Part shown: one piece after another, positions 16,189-24,948 of the stretch
How the letters are laid out: the number at the start of each line of letters is the position of its first letter
Numbering within the stretch: position 1 is the first letter of the stretch
Assembly: GCA_002332615.1 (NCBI GenBank)
Contig: DDAL01000008.1
Location: 13,605-77,604 of the forward strand
DNA length: 64,000 nucleotides
Reading direction: 5' to 3'
From: Sphingobacteriaceae bacterium UBA2059
Lineage (GTDB): Bacteria > Bacteroidota > Bacteroidia > Sphingobacteriales > Sphingobacteriaceae
Position numbers and translations under genes: made by a program
The notes under the pieces: generated by a model
The model's input: the letters and a program-made list of their open reading frames with translations, nothing else
Databases searched by the model: none
Told to the model about the DNA's origin: nothing

Positions 16189-17250
16189 ATGCAAAAGAAT
16201 TTAACGGAAGACAGTATTAGCCTCTTAAGAAGGCTGATAGCAACACCTTCTTTTAGTAAGGAAGAAGACCAGACGGCCCATATTCTTCAGATCTTTCTTC
16301 AGGATAACGGCATAAAGGTTAACCGCCTGCTGAATAATCTTTGGATGTACAATCAGTATTATGATCCTGCAAAGCCTACCATTCTGCTAAATTCTCATCA
16401 TGATACGGTAAAACCTAATTCGGGCTACACACGGGATCCTTTTGATGCTGATATTATAGATGGCAGATTTTACGGACTGGGAAGCAATGATGCCGGAGGC
16501 GCTCTGATAGCTCTGACTGCGGCTTTTTATCATTTTTATGATTTCCAGGACCTTAAATATAATCTGTGTCTGGCCCTTAGCGCCGAGGAGGAAATATCGG
16601 GCCATAACGGACTTGAGCTTATATTGCCCGAACTGGGAGAACTGGACTTTGCCATTGTGGGCGAGCCAACGCAGATGAACCTGGCCATTGCTGAGCGCGG
16701 GCTGATGGTTTTGGATTGTACCACCTATGGAAAGGCGGGCCATGCGGCGCGTGAAGAAGGCGAGAATGCCTTTTATAAATGTCTTAAAGACATTGAGTGG
16801 TTCCGCACGTACCGTTTCGATAAAGTATCTGAACTGTTCGGACAGGTAAAAATGTCGGTTACGGTTATTCATGCAGGCTCTCAACATAATGTGGTTCCTG
16901 CCAGCTGTACTTTTACAGTAGATGTTCGCGTAACAGACGCTTATACCAATCAGGAAGTGTTAGAGATCATCCAGCAGCATGTATCCTGTGAAGTCAAAGC
17001 ACGCTCGCTGCGCCTTAAACCCTCGTCCATAGCAAAGGATCATCCCATTGTAAAGGCCGGTCTGGCACTGGGTAAAACAACTTATGGATCGCCTACCACC
17101 AGCGATCAGGCCATCTTAAGCATCCCCTCTGTGAAAGTAGGTCCGGGCGATTCCAGCCGGTCTCATACGGCAGATGAGTTTATCTATGTAGATGAGATAA
17201 GGGAAGGAATAGATCTGTATATTAAAATGCTTGAAAAGGTAATTATTTAG
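16189..17250 (+). CDS. argE: M20 deacylase, acylornithine/acylcitrulline deacetylase-like
   Basis: A di-zinc M20 amidohydrolase. Metal ligands visible are His70 and Asp72 (SHHDTV), bridging Asp101 (SNDAGG), catalytic Glu133 with Glu134 (SAEEE), Glu159 (VGEPT) and a late His in SRSHTADEF. As the last gene of the arginine operon it should remove the acyl group, from acylcitrulline if ArgF' uses acylornithine. The 46-base gap from argB is the widest in the operon. Confidence 0.9.
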   Translation: MQKNLTEDSISLLRRLIATPSFSKEEDQTAHILQIFLQDNGIKVNRLLNNLWMYNQYYDPAKPTILLNSHHDTVKPNSGYTRDPFDADIIDGRFYGLGSNDAGGALIALTAAFYHFYDFQDLKYNLCLALSAEEEISGHNGLELILPELGELDFAIVGEPTQMNLAIAERGLMVLDCTTYGKAGHAAREEGENAFYKCLKDIEWFRTYRFDKVSELFGQVKMSVTVIHAGSQHNVVPASCTFTVDVRVTDAYTNQEVLEIIQQHVSCEVKARSLRLKPSSIAKDHPIVKAGLALGKTTYGSPTTSDQAILSIPSVKVGPGDSSRSHTADEFIYVDEIREGIDLYIKMLEKVII

Positions 17251-17298
17251 CTATAGTACAGCCAGGCGGAGGAACCCTTTTTTTGTGGGCTTATGCAC

Positions 17299-18303
17299 TT
17301 AGGGTTCCAGCCTTAAAACTGTTTTTCCGAAACTTTTGCTCCGGTTGTCGAGCTGGCGCATGGCCTGCCCGGCTTCTTCAAAAGCAAAGGTGCGGTCAAT
17401 CAGCGGCTTTATTTGTTTCTGATTAAGGAGAGCAAGCATGTTCTCAAAATCCTGCGGCGAGCCCATCGTGCTGCCAAGTATGTCAAGCTGCTTCCAAAAT
17501 ACCGGCCTGCCGTTTGTTTCGGGTATATTGCCGGCAGTTCCTCCAAAGAATACAATGCGGGCGCCCATGGTGCACAGGCCAGGCAGCTCGGCAAAGCTGG
17601 CACCCAGTGCATTGTCTATAATTATGTCAAACCTGCCTGCTTTTTCTTTAAGCTCCTGGTGCCAGTTCTTGCGGGTATAGTTTACTCCGCCGCGGGCACC
17701 CATGCTTATGGCTTTCTGAATTTTTTCATCACTTCCCGAGCTTACCCACGTTTCTACTCCGCTGGCAATGGCCCATAGCATGGCAAAGGAAGACGCACCG
17801 CCACCAGCGCCTGTTACAAACACCTTTTGGCCGGGCTCCCACCTGCCCCGTGTGAAGAGGGCCCTGTAGGCTGTGAGTCCGGCCAGTGGTAAGGCGGCTG
17901 CCTCTTCGTGACTAAGGTGCGCCGGTTTTGCAAATACATTTTCGGCGGGCACTTTTACATACTCGGCAAAGCAGCCGTCATCCGGCAGGCCCAGAATTTT
18001 AAAGTCGGGCCCCTGGTGGTGCGGGCTGCTGCCCCAGTTTATCGATGGGTTAATAATTACTTCCTGATGTAATAGCGGGTGTGTCTGGCCGTTGAAAGTT
18101 TCGGTAAGCACACCACTGCAGTCTGATCCTGGAACGATTGGGAACTTAAGTCCTGCATATTGTCCCTGCTGTATCCACCAGTCGCGACGATTAAAGGCTG
18201 CCGCCTTTACTTTTACAAGCACTTCTCCTTTGGAGAGAACGGGCTTTGCAACTTCTTTGATCAATAAAGGCTCGCCTGCCCCTTCGAGTACTGCTGCTTT
18301 CAT
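17299..18303 (-). CDS. MDR-family zinc-type alcohol dehydrogenase/quinone oxidoreductase
   Basis: A medium-chain dehydrogenase/reductase. GroES-like N-terminal domain (residues 1-125, with AAFNRRDWWIQQGQY and VPGSDCSGV), then a Rossmann domain with the nucleotide-binding VFVTGAGGGASSFA near residue 160. The cluster of four cysteines that binds structural zinc in true alcohol dehydrogenases is missing, so a quinone-reductase-like NADPH enzyme is likely. The substrate is unknown. It is convergent with the arginine operon: its stop is 48 bases from that of argE. Confidence 0.85.
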   Translation of the reverse strand: MKAAVLEGAGEPLLIKEVAKPVLSKGEVLVKVKAAAFNRRDWWIQQGQYAGLKFPIVPGSDCSGVLTETFNGQTHPLLHQEVIINPSINWGSSPHHQGPDFKILGLPDDGCFAEYVKVPAENVFAKPAHLSHEEAAALPLAGLTAYRALFTRGRWEPGQKVFVTGAGGGASSFAMLWAIASGVETWVSSGSDEKIQKAISMGARGGVNYTRKNWHQELKEKAGRFDIIIDNALGASFAELPGLCTMGARIVFFGGTAGNIPETNGRPVFWKQLDILGSTMGSPQDFENMLALLNQKQIKPLIDRTFAFEEAGQAMRQLDNRSKSFGKTVLRLEP

Positions 18304-18561
18304 ACTAGTTTATTCTGTTAAATAAGTGAGTATCTGCTTAACATGTATTTGGTCCGCATGGTTTAACGAGCTTATACCGGGCTGCTTTATAAGCCTTTGA
18401 GCGGCGGGGTCGCATGTGCCGATAGCGGGCCGGCGCTCTAAGCTGCTTTTGCTGGCCCGGCCATGTAAATAGCATCGATTGTTAAAAGCAAAAAGACGCG
18501 TGTTTATACAGATGCACCAACGGACTTCCATTCCGGTTGCGTTATACATAGAAGCCCATCT
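18304..18561. other. Intergenic region between the MDR reductase and SGNH hydrolase
   Basis: No supported gene. A 79-codon minus-strand frame is present, but it has no resemblance to any family I know. It is GC-rich in the middle with a GGCC-type self-complementary segment. Confidence 0.4.
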
Positions 18562-19308
18562 TTATAAGACAGACTTTGAGTGTTTTACCTGGTTTGCCTT
18601 ACCGGTGCGCAGGTGTTTTTTTACGCTGCCTTTTAAGCCGGCGTCGTCAATTGCTTTTTTAACTATCTGCTCCATTATTGCATAGCCTTCGGGGGTGGGG
18701 TGTACTCCATCGCCGGCATACTGCGGAGGCATACCTCCTTTGCTGTCTTTTAAAGCACTGTGATAATCTACATAACTTAGTTTGCTGGACGCTGCATAGG
18801 CTTTCAGCATGCTGTTAAGTTTTACTATGTCACCGGCCGGGTTCACGAGCTCTTTTCGCCAGGGAAATTCATACGTTGGCACTACCGAGCATAGAAACAC
18901 ATGTACCTTATGTACTTTTGCCAGTTCGCACATGGATACAATATTTCCAAACACATTTTCAAGACTTATATAGCCGTTGTTCTGAGCAATATCGTTGGTG
19001 CCGGCCAGAATTACCACGGCCTTCGGCTTCAGATCAAGCACATCGCGCCTGAAGCGCACGAGCATTTGAGAGGATACCTGACCGCCAATTCCGCGGCCGA
19101 TATAGCCATTGCTGTTAAAAAATTCAGGGCGTTGCTTTGCCCATCCTTCGGTTATGGAGTTTCCAAGGAAAACTATCCTGCCCGGTTGTTCGGTTTTATT
19201 AGCTTCGGCATAGCGGGCAAAGTTTGCCCAGTCCTGCGGCTGTTGCTGTGCAAAAGCGCCTGATAAGGAAATACACATCCCTGCACATACTAGCAATATC
19301 TTTTTCAT
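18562..19308 (-). CDS. Secreted SGNH/GDSL hydrolase
   Basis: A predicted exported esterase or acetylhydrolase. A signal peptide (MKKILLVCAGMCISLSGAFA, cleavage before QQQ) is followed by the four SGNH blocks: GNSITEGW with the nucleophile Ser, the block-II Gly region GRGIGGQ, GTNDIA with Asn, and DGVHPTPEG with Asp and His. I start at the ATG at 19308 since it begins the signal peptide; an upstream ATG at 19362 adds 18 residues that would spoil it. The substrate, probably an acylated carbohydrate or lipid, cannot be named. Confidence 0.9.
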   Translation of the reverse strand: MKKILLVCAGMCISLSGAFAQQQPQDWANFARYAEANKTEQPGRIVFLGNSITEGWAKQRPEFFNSNGYIGRGIGGQVSSQMLVRFRRDVLDLKPKAVVILAGTNDIAQNNGYISLENVFGNIVSMCELAKVHKVHVFLCSVVPTYEFPWRKELVNPAGDIVKLNSMLKAYAASSKLSYVDYHSALKDSKGGMPPQYAGDGVHPTPEGYAIMEQIVKKAIDDAGLKGSVKKHLRTGKANQVKHSKSVL

Positions 19309-19380
19309 ATAGTGTTTTAAAATGGTTTTTTTAAAGTTATTCTGCTTTATGCTTAAAAGCAAATAAGAGTTTTCAGCGCC

Positions 19381-20154
19381 CTATTGGTGCAGGTAGCTTA
19401 TCTCTTTAAAATTAAATTCATACTTCTTCCCTTCGGCTTCTACCTGCAGCAGGCCCTGGGGGCTCACTCCTTTAATTATACCTGTGTGGGTGTGCCCGTT
19501 AAATTCATAGCGGGCGGGTGTATTATATAAGTACAATTTGGATAGGTACTGTTTATACTGCTGTGCGCTTTTACCGGCTTTTAGCTCCAGGTAGCGGTCC
19601 TCTATGGCCTGGCAGAGTGCCTCGAGCAGCACCGGCAGCTGATGTTCCCTGCCTGTTATGAGCCTTAATGATGTAACCCTTTGAATGTCAACAGGGTAGT
19701 TGGTTTGGTTAATATTAAGCCCGATGCCAGTTATAGCATGTTTATACGTGCTGCCGGTAAGCACATTTTCAATGAGGATGCCTCCCAGCTTATCCCTGCC
19801 GAAATAAATGTCGTTTGGCCATTTTATTTTAAAGCTTTCACTGGCAATAAAGCGCGATAATACATCGTTTATAGCAAGACTAATAGCTATATTGTATTTA
19901 AACTGGCTTGATATGCCTAAAAAGGAGGGATTAAGCAGCACGCTGAACGTAAGGTTTTTACCTGCATCGCTCAGCCACTTATTTGAAAACTGCCCCCGGC
20001 CTGCAAATTGATCTTCTGCCAATATTACAGTACCTTCGGGTAGTGGCTTGGAATTTGACAACTCATTCTTTAGAAAATTATTGGTTGAGTCTACTCGTTC
20101 TAATTCAATAAGGTTTTGACCAACGAATGATGATGAAAAAGTGTTATTTTGCAA
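19381..20154 (-). CDS. birA: Biotin-[acetyl-CoA carboxylase] ligase
   Basis: It attaches biotin to carboxyl-carrier protein. The catalytic BPL domain carries the biotinyl-AMP loop AGRGQFSNKW and the KWPNDIYF motif, and a short C-terminal SH3-like domain follows. There is no N-terminal winged helix, so unlike E. coli BirA it should not be a repressor. It is divergent from rsfS, and a near-perfect promoter (20180-20212) overlaps the start of rsfS. Confidence 0.95.
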   Translation of the reverse strand: MQNNTFSSSFVGQNLIELERVDSTNNFLKNELSNSKPLPEGTVILAEDQFAGRGQFSNKWLSDAGKNLTFSVLLNPSFLGISSQFKYNIAISLAINDVLSRFIASESFKIKWPNDIYFGRDKLGGILIENVLTGSTYKHAITGIGLNINQTNYPVDIQRVTSLRLITGREHQLPVLLEALCQAIEDRYLELKAGKSAQQYKQYLSKLYLYNTPARYEFNGHTHTGIIKGVSPQGLLQVEAEGKKYEFNFKEISYLHQ

Positions 20155-20179
20155 GTTGTAACAGATAGAATATTTAGTT

Positions 20180-20212
20180 CAAAACTATATTTTTTTAATG
20201 ATAAAAAACAAA
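20180..20212 (-). promoter_or_regulatory. birA promoter
   Basis: Minus-strand TTTG (20212-20209), 21 bases, TAGTTTTG (20187-20180). The leader before birA is about 20 bases. The -33 box lies inside the first codons of the divergent rsfS gene, so the two starts may influence each other. Confidence 0.65.
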
Positions 20213-20572
20213 GTTATTAACGAATCAACCCACGTCTCCGAAATTATAATTCACGGCATTCAGGAAAAGAAAGGCAGCGAAATCGTAAGGCTCGATCTTA
20301 GAAACATACACAGCTCAGTTACCGACTACTTCGTAGTGTGCCACGCAGAATCGGCCATGCAGGTAAGAGCAATTACCAAAGGTATTGAAGATGAAGTTTT
20401 TAAGGCCACTGGTCAGTGGCCCTTCCGCACTGAGGGGCAGGATTACGGCGAGTGGGTGCTTATTGATTATATTGATGTAGTGGTGCACGTATTTAAAACA
20501 GATAAAAGGCAGTATTATGGTATTGAAGAATTGTGGGGCGATGCAGAGATGCAATACTATCAAAGCGCCTGA
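20198..20572 (+). CDS. rsfS: Ribosome silencing factor
   Basis: RsfS (Iojap family, DUF143) binds ribosomal protein uL14 and blocks joining of the subunits in starved cells. The family pattern is clear in VTDYFVVCHAESAMQVRAI and GQDYGEWVLIDYIDVVVHVF. Length 124 is typical. ftsH follows 25 bases downstream on the same strand, so they form a two-gene unit. Confidence 0.95.
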   Translation: MIKNKVINESTHVSEIIIHGIQEKKGSEIVRLDLRNIHSSVTDYFVVCHAESAMQVRAITKGIEDEVFKATGQWPFRTEGQDYGEWVLIDYIDVVVHVFKTDKRQYYGIEELWGDAEMQYYQSA

Positions 20573-20597
20573 GCCCTTTAATACAAGGTTTAATTAA

Positions 20598-22685
20598 ATG
20601 AAAGACAATAGAATGGAAAATAAAAAGCCGCCGTATGTTAAAAAAGGCGGCAAAAAGATGTTGCCAAAACCTCCGCGTTTTAATATAATGTGGATTTACG
20701 CTATCATAATCCTGTCTCTGTTTGCGGTGCAGTACTTATTTAGCGGTAATCAGGCCAGCGATACTACCTATCAGCAGTTTGAAACAAACATGCTTAAGGC
20801 AGGCGATGTAGAAAAGATAGTTGCGTTTAAAAACAGCGATCTGGTAACCGCCGAAGTTTATATTAAAAAAGATAAGCTTACTGAAGATAAATACAAAAAA
20901 GTACGTACCAATGAAAACTTTGCTGTGTCCAACAATGGCCCTCAGTATAAGTTTAACTATGGTTCTTACGAATTGCTTCAGTCCAGGCTCACTGAGGCTC
21001 AGAAGGACATTCCTGCCGAACAAAGGGTTCCAATAGTTTTTGAATCAAGGGAAAACGGCTGGTTAAGCTGGTTCCTTACTTTTGTGTTCCCGGTATTGCT
21101 TATAATAGGTTTCTGGATGTTCTTTATGCGCCGTATGGGCGGTGGCGCAGGCGGTGGTGCAGGCGGCCAGATATTCAATATTGGTAAATCAAAAGCCACT
21201 CTTTTTGATAAGGAATCTCAGGTTAACGTTACTTTCAATGATGTTGCGGGCCTTGAAGAGGCCAAGCAGGAAGTAATGGAAATTGTCGATTTTCTTAAAA
21301 ACCCTAAAAAGTATACCAACCTTGGAGGTAAGATTCCCAAGGGTGCCTTGCTTGTGGGGGCTCCGGGTACGGGTAAAACCTTGCTGGCCAAGGCGGTGGC
21401 AGGCGAAGCCCAGGTGCCTTTCTTCTCTCTTTCAGGTTCCGACTTTGTGGAGATGTTTGTGGGGGTTGGTGCATCGCGCGTGCGTGACTTGTTTAAGCAG
21501 GCTAAGGATAAAGCGCCTTGTATTATTTTTATTGATGAAATTGATGCCATTGGCCGGGCCCGTGGTAAAAACAGTATGATAGGCGGTAATGATGAGCGTG
21601 AGAATACGCTGAACCAGCTTCTGGTTGAGATGGACGGCTTTGGTACCGACTCGGGTATCATTATTATGGCTGCCACCAACCGTCCGGATGTGCTGGATTC
21701 GGCCTTGCTTCGCCCGGGACGATTCGACCGTCAGATTGCCATCGACAAACCGGACCTGGTGGGTCGCGAACAGATTTTCAAAGTTCACCTTAAGCCCTTG
21801 AAACTTGCCGAGGGTGTTGAATCCAGAAAGCTTTCTGCTCAAACTCCCGGCTTTGCAGGAGCCGAAATTGCCAATGTTTGTAATGAGGCTGCGCTTATTG
21901 CTGCTCGTAAAAATAAACAGGCGGTGGATATGCAGGACTTTCAGGATGCTATTGACCGCGTTATCGGCGGGCTTGAAAAGAAAAATAAAATTATTTCTCC
22001 CGAAGAGAAACGCATTGTCGCTTATCACGAAGCGGGACATGCCATTGCGGGCTGGTTCCTTGAACATGCTGACCCTTTGGTTAAAGTGTCTATTGTTCCA
22101 AGAGGGCTTGCAGCATTGGGTTATGCTCAGTACCTGCCAAAAGAGCAGTTTCTATATACCAAAGAACAGCTTGTGGACGGCATGTGCATGACACTTGGAG
22201 GCCGCGTGGCAGAAGATATTGTTTTCGGCAAAATCTCTACCGGTGCTCAGAATGACCTTGAGCGTATTACCAAGCTGGCCTACGCTATGGTTGCTTATTA
22301 TGGTATGAGTCCGATAGTGGGAAACGTATCCTTTGCCGACCAGCAGGAGCAGCAGTTTAACAAACCTTACTCCGACCATACCGCCCAGATGATTGACGAG
22401 GAAGTTCGTAAGCTAATTCAGGGTCTTTATGAAAGCACCAAGGTGCTTCTTAACGAAAAGCGCGAAGGGCTGGAATTGCTTGCTAATAAGCTTTTGGAAA
22501 AGGAAATACTTTTCCAAAGCGATTTGGAGGAGATTTTAGGTAAGCGTCCTTTCAGCTCTCGTACCACGTATGATGAGTTTGTAAACGGGGAAGATAACAG
22601 TGACCAGGCTCCCGTGGCTGAAAATATACATCCGGAGCCGGTAGGCGACTCGACAGAGGTGCTTCAAGGCCCTCCGCAAGGATAA
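20598..22685 (+). CDS. ftsH: ATP-dependent zinc metalloprotease FtsH
   Basis: A membrane-anchored AAA+ protease for quality control of membrane and regulatory proteins. Order of parts: cytoplasmic lead, first membrane segment (30-48), periplasmic domain, second segment (157-176), a Gly-rich linker, the AAA domain with Walker A GAPGTGKT (254-261) and Walker B FIDEIDAIG (311-319), and the M41 protease with the zinc motif HEAGH (477-481). The C-terminus is acidic and variable. An alternative ATG is present five codons in. A strong terminator follows. Confidence 0.97.
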   Translation: MKDNRMENKKPPYVKKGGKKMLPKPPRFNIMWIYAIIILSLFAVQYLFSGNQASDTTYQQFETNMLKAGDVEKIVAFKNSDLVTAEVYIKKDKLTEDKYKKVRTNENFAVSNNGPQYKFNYGSYELLQSRLTEAQKDIPAEQRVPIVFESRENGWLSWFLTFVFPVLLIIGFWMFFMRRMGGGAGGGAGGQIFNIGKSKATLFDKESQVNVTFNDVAGLEEAKQEVMEIVDFLKNPKKYTNLGGKIPKGALLVGAPGTGKTLLAKAVAGEAQVPFFSLSGSDFVEMFVGVGASRVRDLFKQAKDKAPCIIFIDEIDAIGRARGKNSMIGGNDERENTLNQLLVEMDGFGTDSGIIIMAATNRPDVLDSALLRPGRFDRQIAIDKPDLVGREQIFKVHLKPLKLAEGVESRKLSAQTPGFAGAEIANVCNEAALIAARKNKQAVDMQDFQDAIDRVIGGLEKKNKIISPEEKRIVAYHEAGHAIAGWFLEHADPLVKVSIVPRGLAALGYAQYLPKEQFLYTKEQLVDGMCMTLGGRVAEDIVFGKISTGAQNDLERITKLAYAMVAYYGMSPIVGNVSFADQQEQQFNKPYSDHTAQMIDEEVRKLIQGLYESTKVLLNEKREGLELLANKLLEKEILFQSDLEEILGKRPFSSRTTYDEFVNGEDNSDQAPVAENIHPEPVGDSTEVLQGPPQG

Positions 22686-22703
22686 ACCGGCATTGAAGTT
22701 TGG

Positions 22704-22745
22704 ATAAGCCGCCTTATGCATAAAAACATAAGGCGGCTTATTTAT
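22704..22745 (+). terminator. Intrinsic terminator after ftsH
   Basis: A perfect 15-base stem (22704-22718 with 22727-22741) and a T-rich tail. It ends the rsfS-ftsH unit. Confidence 0.85.
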
Positions 22746-23035
22746 TTACATTCATACTGGATGTTTCTGATTGTACGAAGCTAGCCCTGCCACTGTTTTT
22801 AAAAGGCCGGATACAGCGTTCCGGGTGCTGTTAAAGGTATGTTGATCATACTATTTGCGGTTTCATAAAGCCGTTGGGCTTCGGTCAGACGCACTGTTTA
22901 TGTGCTATACTTAAATAACCAGGGTTCCTTATCCGAAGGTCAAACATTGTCCGGATAAACTTTTTCCGATATCCTTAAACAGCGTGATACATTTTAATAA
23001 ACTAAATTTCGATTTTTGTTATTATACTAGCAGCA
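22746..23035. other. Non-coding gap before the LUD gene
   Basis: I see no gene, tRNA or clear promoter consensus in these 290 bases. Short complementary segments (TTATCCGAAGG and TCCGGATAA near 22930-22960) could form a weak hairpin. Confidence 0.4.
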
Positions 23036-23671
23036 ATGAAAGAAACCACTTCAAAAGAGCAAATGCTAAAGAAGGTAAGGAATGCTCTGCTTGAGAAGAG
23101 GGACAACCCTTACCCGGCTTTAGAAGATTATCCTTTGTATGAGAAGTATGACGACATACTTGAAGTGATGTTTGCCGAGCAAATAAGCCTTGTAGCAGGT
23201 AAGTTTGTTTTTTGCGAAGACGAAATGCAGTTTATAGAAAATTTGCTGCTATTGGTCGATGAAAAGAAGTGGAGAAAGATATACTGCTGGGAAAGCCCTT
23301 TGCAGGAACTTTTGGATCATTTTGAGTTTCCTTATTACAGTACCGATACTGATTTTTTACAGGCCGAGGTGGGCATTACGCTTTGTGAGTCTCTTATTGC
23401 CCGCAACGGAAGTGTAATGCTATCTAATGCGAACGGAGCAGGGAGGCGTTTGAGTATTTACCCTTCCTGCCACATTGTTTTAGCTTACACCTCTCAATTG
23501 GTTCAGGACCTGGGCGACGCTTTTTCGCAGTTAAAAGCGCGCTATGGCACTACTATCCCTTCTATGATCACAACTGTTACGGGGCCTAGCCGTACGGCAG
23601 ACATAGAAAAGACCCTTGTGCTTGGTGCACACGGGCCTAAAGAGTTGATTGTATTCCTTATTGATGGGTAG
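23036..23671 (+). CDS. LUD-domain (LutC/YkgG-like) protein
   Basis: The C-terminal half carries the LUD signature: TVTGPSRTADIEKTLVLGAH and the preceding LCESLIARNGSVMLS. The family includes LutC, a part of the LutABC lactate-oxidising complex, but no lutA or lutB lies nearby, so its role here is open. The 211-residue protein stands alone and is convergent with the aminotransferase gene, their stops separated by 9 bases. Confidence 0.85.
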   Translation: MKETTSKEQMLKKVRNALLEKRDNPYPALEDYPLYEKYDDILEVMFAEQISLVAGKFVFCEDEMQFIENLLLLVDEKKWRKIYCWESPLQELLDHFEFPYYSTDTDFLQAEVGITLCESLIARNGSVMLSNANGAGRRLSIYPSCHIVLAYTSQLVQDLGDAFSQLKARYGTTIPSMITTVTGPSRTADIEKTLVLGAHGPKELIVFLIDG

Positions 23672-23680
23672 AAGCGGCCT

Positions 23681-24937
23681 TTAGCTTAGCTTTTCGAGCG
23701 CTTGCCTGATGCGTGGCATCATTGCTTTTATTTCATCGGTTGAACAGGCTCCTACCGATGCTCTGAACCAATATACATCGGTTGCTGCGCCAAAAGCTGA
23801 AAAAGGAACGAAGGCTGCGCCTGCTTCTTTGATTAAGTACAAACTAATGTCTTCGCTGGTACTCATAAGCTTGCCATCAGGGCTTGTTTTGCCGCTGTAA
23901 TCAATTTTTACAGTTAAGTAAATTGCTCCCATAGGTTCAACAGCGTCGGTGTTTAAGCCTTCTTCTTTAAGCTGCCTGAATTCATTGTAAAGAAGCGTAA
24001 GACTATTCTGGATGTTCTGGCGGAAAGAATTGAGGTATTTATTTACTGCTGGCGTGTCTGTTAAATACGTTGCCATTGCTTGCTGCTCGGGTTTTGGTGC
24101 CCAGGCTCCCATATGCATCAGTATTACACGCATTTTTGCTATGATATTCTGCGGGCCAAAGCCCCAGCCCACGCGCACTCCCGTAGAGGCAAAACACTTG
24201 GAAGCACCATCTATGTAAATGGTATACTTCTTCATTTCAGGACGAAGGTATACGGGATCAACGTGTTTGCAGTTATTGAACGTAAGCAGAGAATAGATCT
24301 GATCGTAAAGCAGGTAAAGAGGTTTTTCGCCTTCTTTTCGCTTGCTGTTCTCCTCCAAAACCACGTCGCATATTTCTTCCAGGGCCTGTTGGCTAAACAT
24401 GGTACCGGTAGGGTTCAGGGGTGAGCACAGTGCAAGAAGTGTGGCACCACCAATGTGGGCTTTTATGTCTTGTGCGGTGGGCATAAAGTGATCTTCAACC
24501 CTGCTGGCTACAGCAATTCCCCGGGCGCCTATAAGGTCGCAGTAGTGATTGTTATTCCAGGATGGCGCGGGGTATACGACCTTGTCTCCGGGATCTACAA
24601 GGGTAGTATAGGCGGCATAGATAAGGGGTCTTGCACCGCTGGATACCAGTATTTCTGAGGAGTTGTAATCTATGGCGTATCGGTCCTTAAGCAGCTTACT
24701 TACGCTGTTGCGCAGGGCGGGTATACCATCTGCAGGCGGATAATTGGTATAACCATCATCATAGGCTTGTTTAATAAGCTCTTTAAGCTCTACAGGAATT
24801 GGAAACAGGTTGGGGTCGAAATCTCCTATGGTAAGGTTAGCTATCTGCTGCCCCTGTTGTTTAAGAACGTTAATTTCACCAGCAATCTTTATAATTTCTG
24901 ACTCTCTTAAACTAGTCGCTACTTTTGAAATACTCAT
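23681..24937 (-). CDS. Class I PLP aminotransferase
   Basis: A fold-type I aminotransferase of the aspartate aminotransferase group. It shows the substrate-binding region SPLNPTGTMFS, the Asp-Tyr pair in YLLYDQIYS that contacts PLP, and the PLP lysine in DGASKCFASTGVRVGW. The size (418) is normal. It follows argH with an 11-base gap on the same strand, so an amino-donor role linked to aspartate or glutamate supply for arginine synthesis is possible, but the substrate is not settled. Confidence 0.9.
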   Translation of the reverse strand: MSISKVATSLRESEIIKIAGEINVLKQQGQQIANLTIGDFDPNLFPIPVELKELIKQAYDDGYTNYPPADGIPALRNSVSKLLKDRYAIDYNSSEILVSSGARPLIYAAYTTLVDPGDKVVYPAPSWNNNHYCDLIGARGIAVASRVEDHFMPTAQDIKAHIGGATLLALCSPLNPTGTMFSQQALEEICDVVLEENSKRKEGEKPLYLLYDQIYSLLTFNNCKHVDPVYLRPEMKKYTIYIDGASKCFASTGVRVGWGFGPQNIIAKMRVILMHMGAWAPKPEQQAMATYLTDTPAVNKYLNSFRQNIQNSLTLLYNEFRQLKEEGLNTDAVEPMGAIYLTVKIDYSGKTSPDGKLMSTSEDISLYLIKEAGAAFVPFSAFGAATDVYWFRASVGACSTDEIKAMMPRIRQALEKLS

Positions 24938-24948
24938 ATATATAGTGT

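Noticed and set aside
17271..17308. Possible terminator between argE and the MDR gene
   Set aside because: The 8-base arms have a 22-base loop and one arm lies in the MDR coding end; the evidence is too weak.
18310..18549. 79-codon minus-strand frame between the MDR and SGNH genes
   Set aside because: It has no recognisable family, no promoter or start context, and a composition like random sequence.
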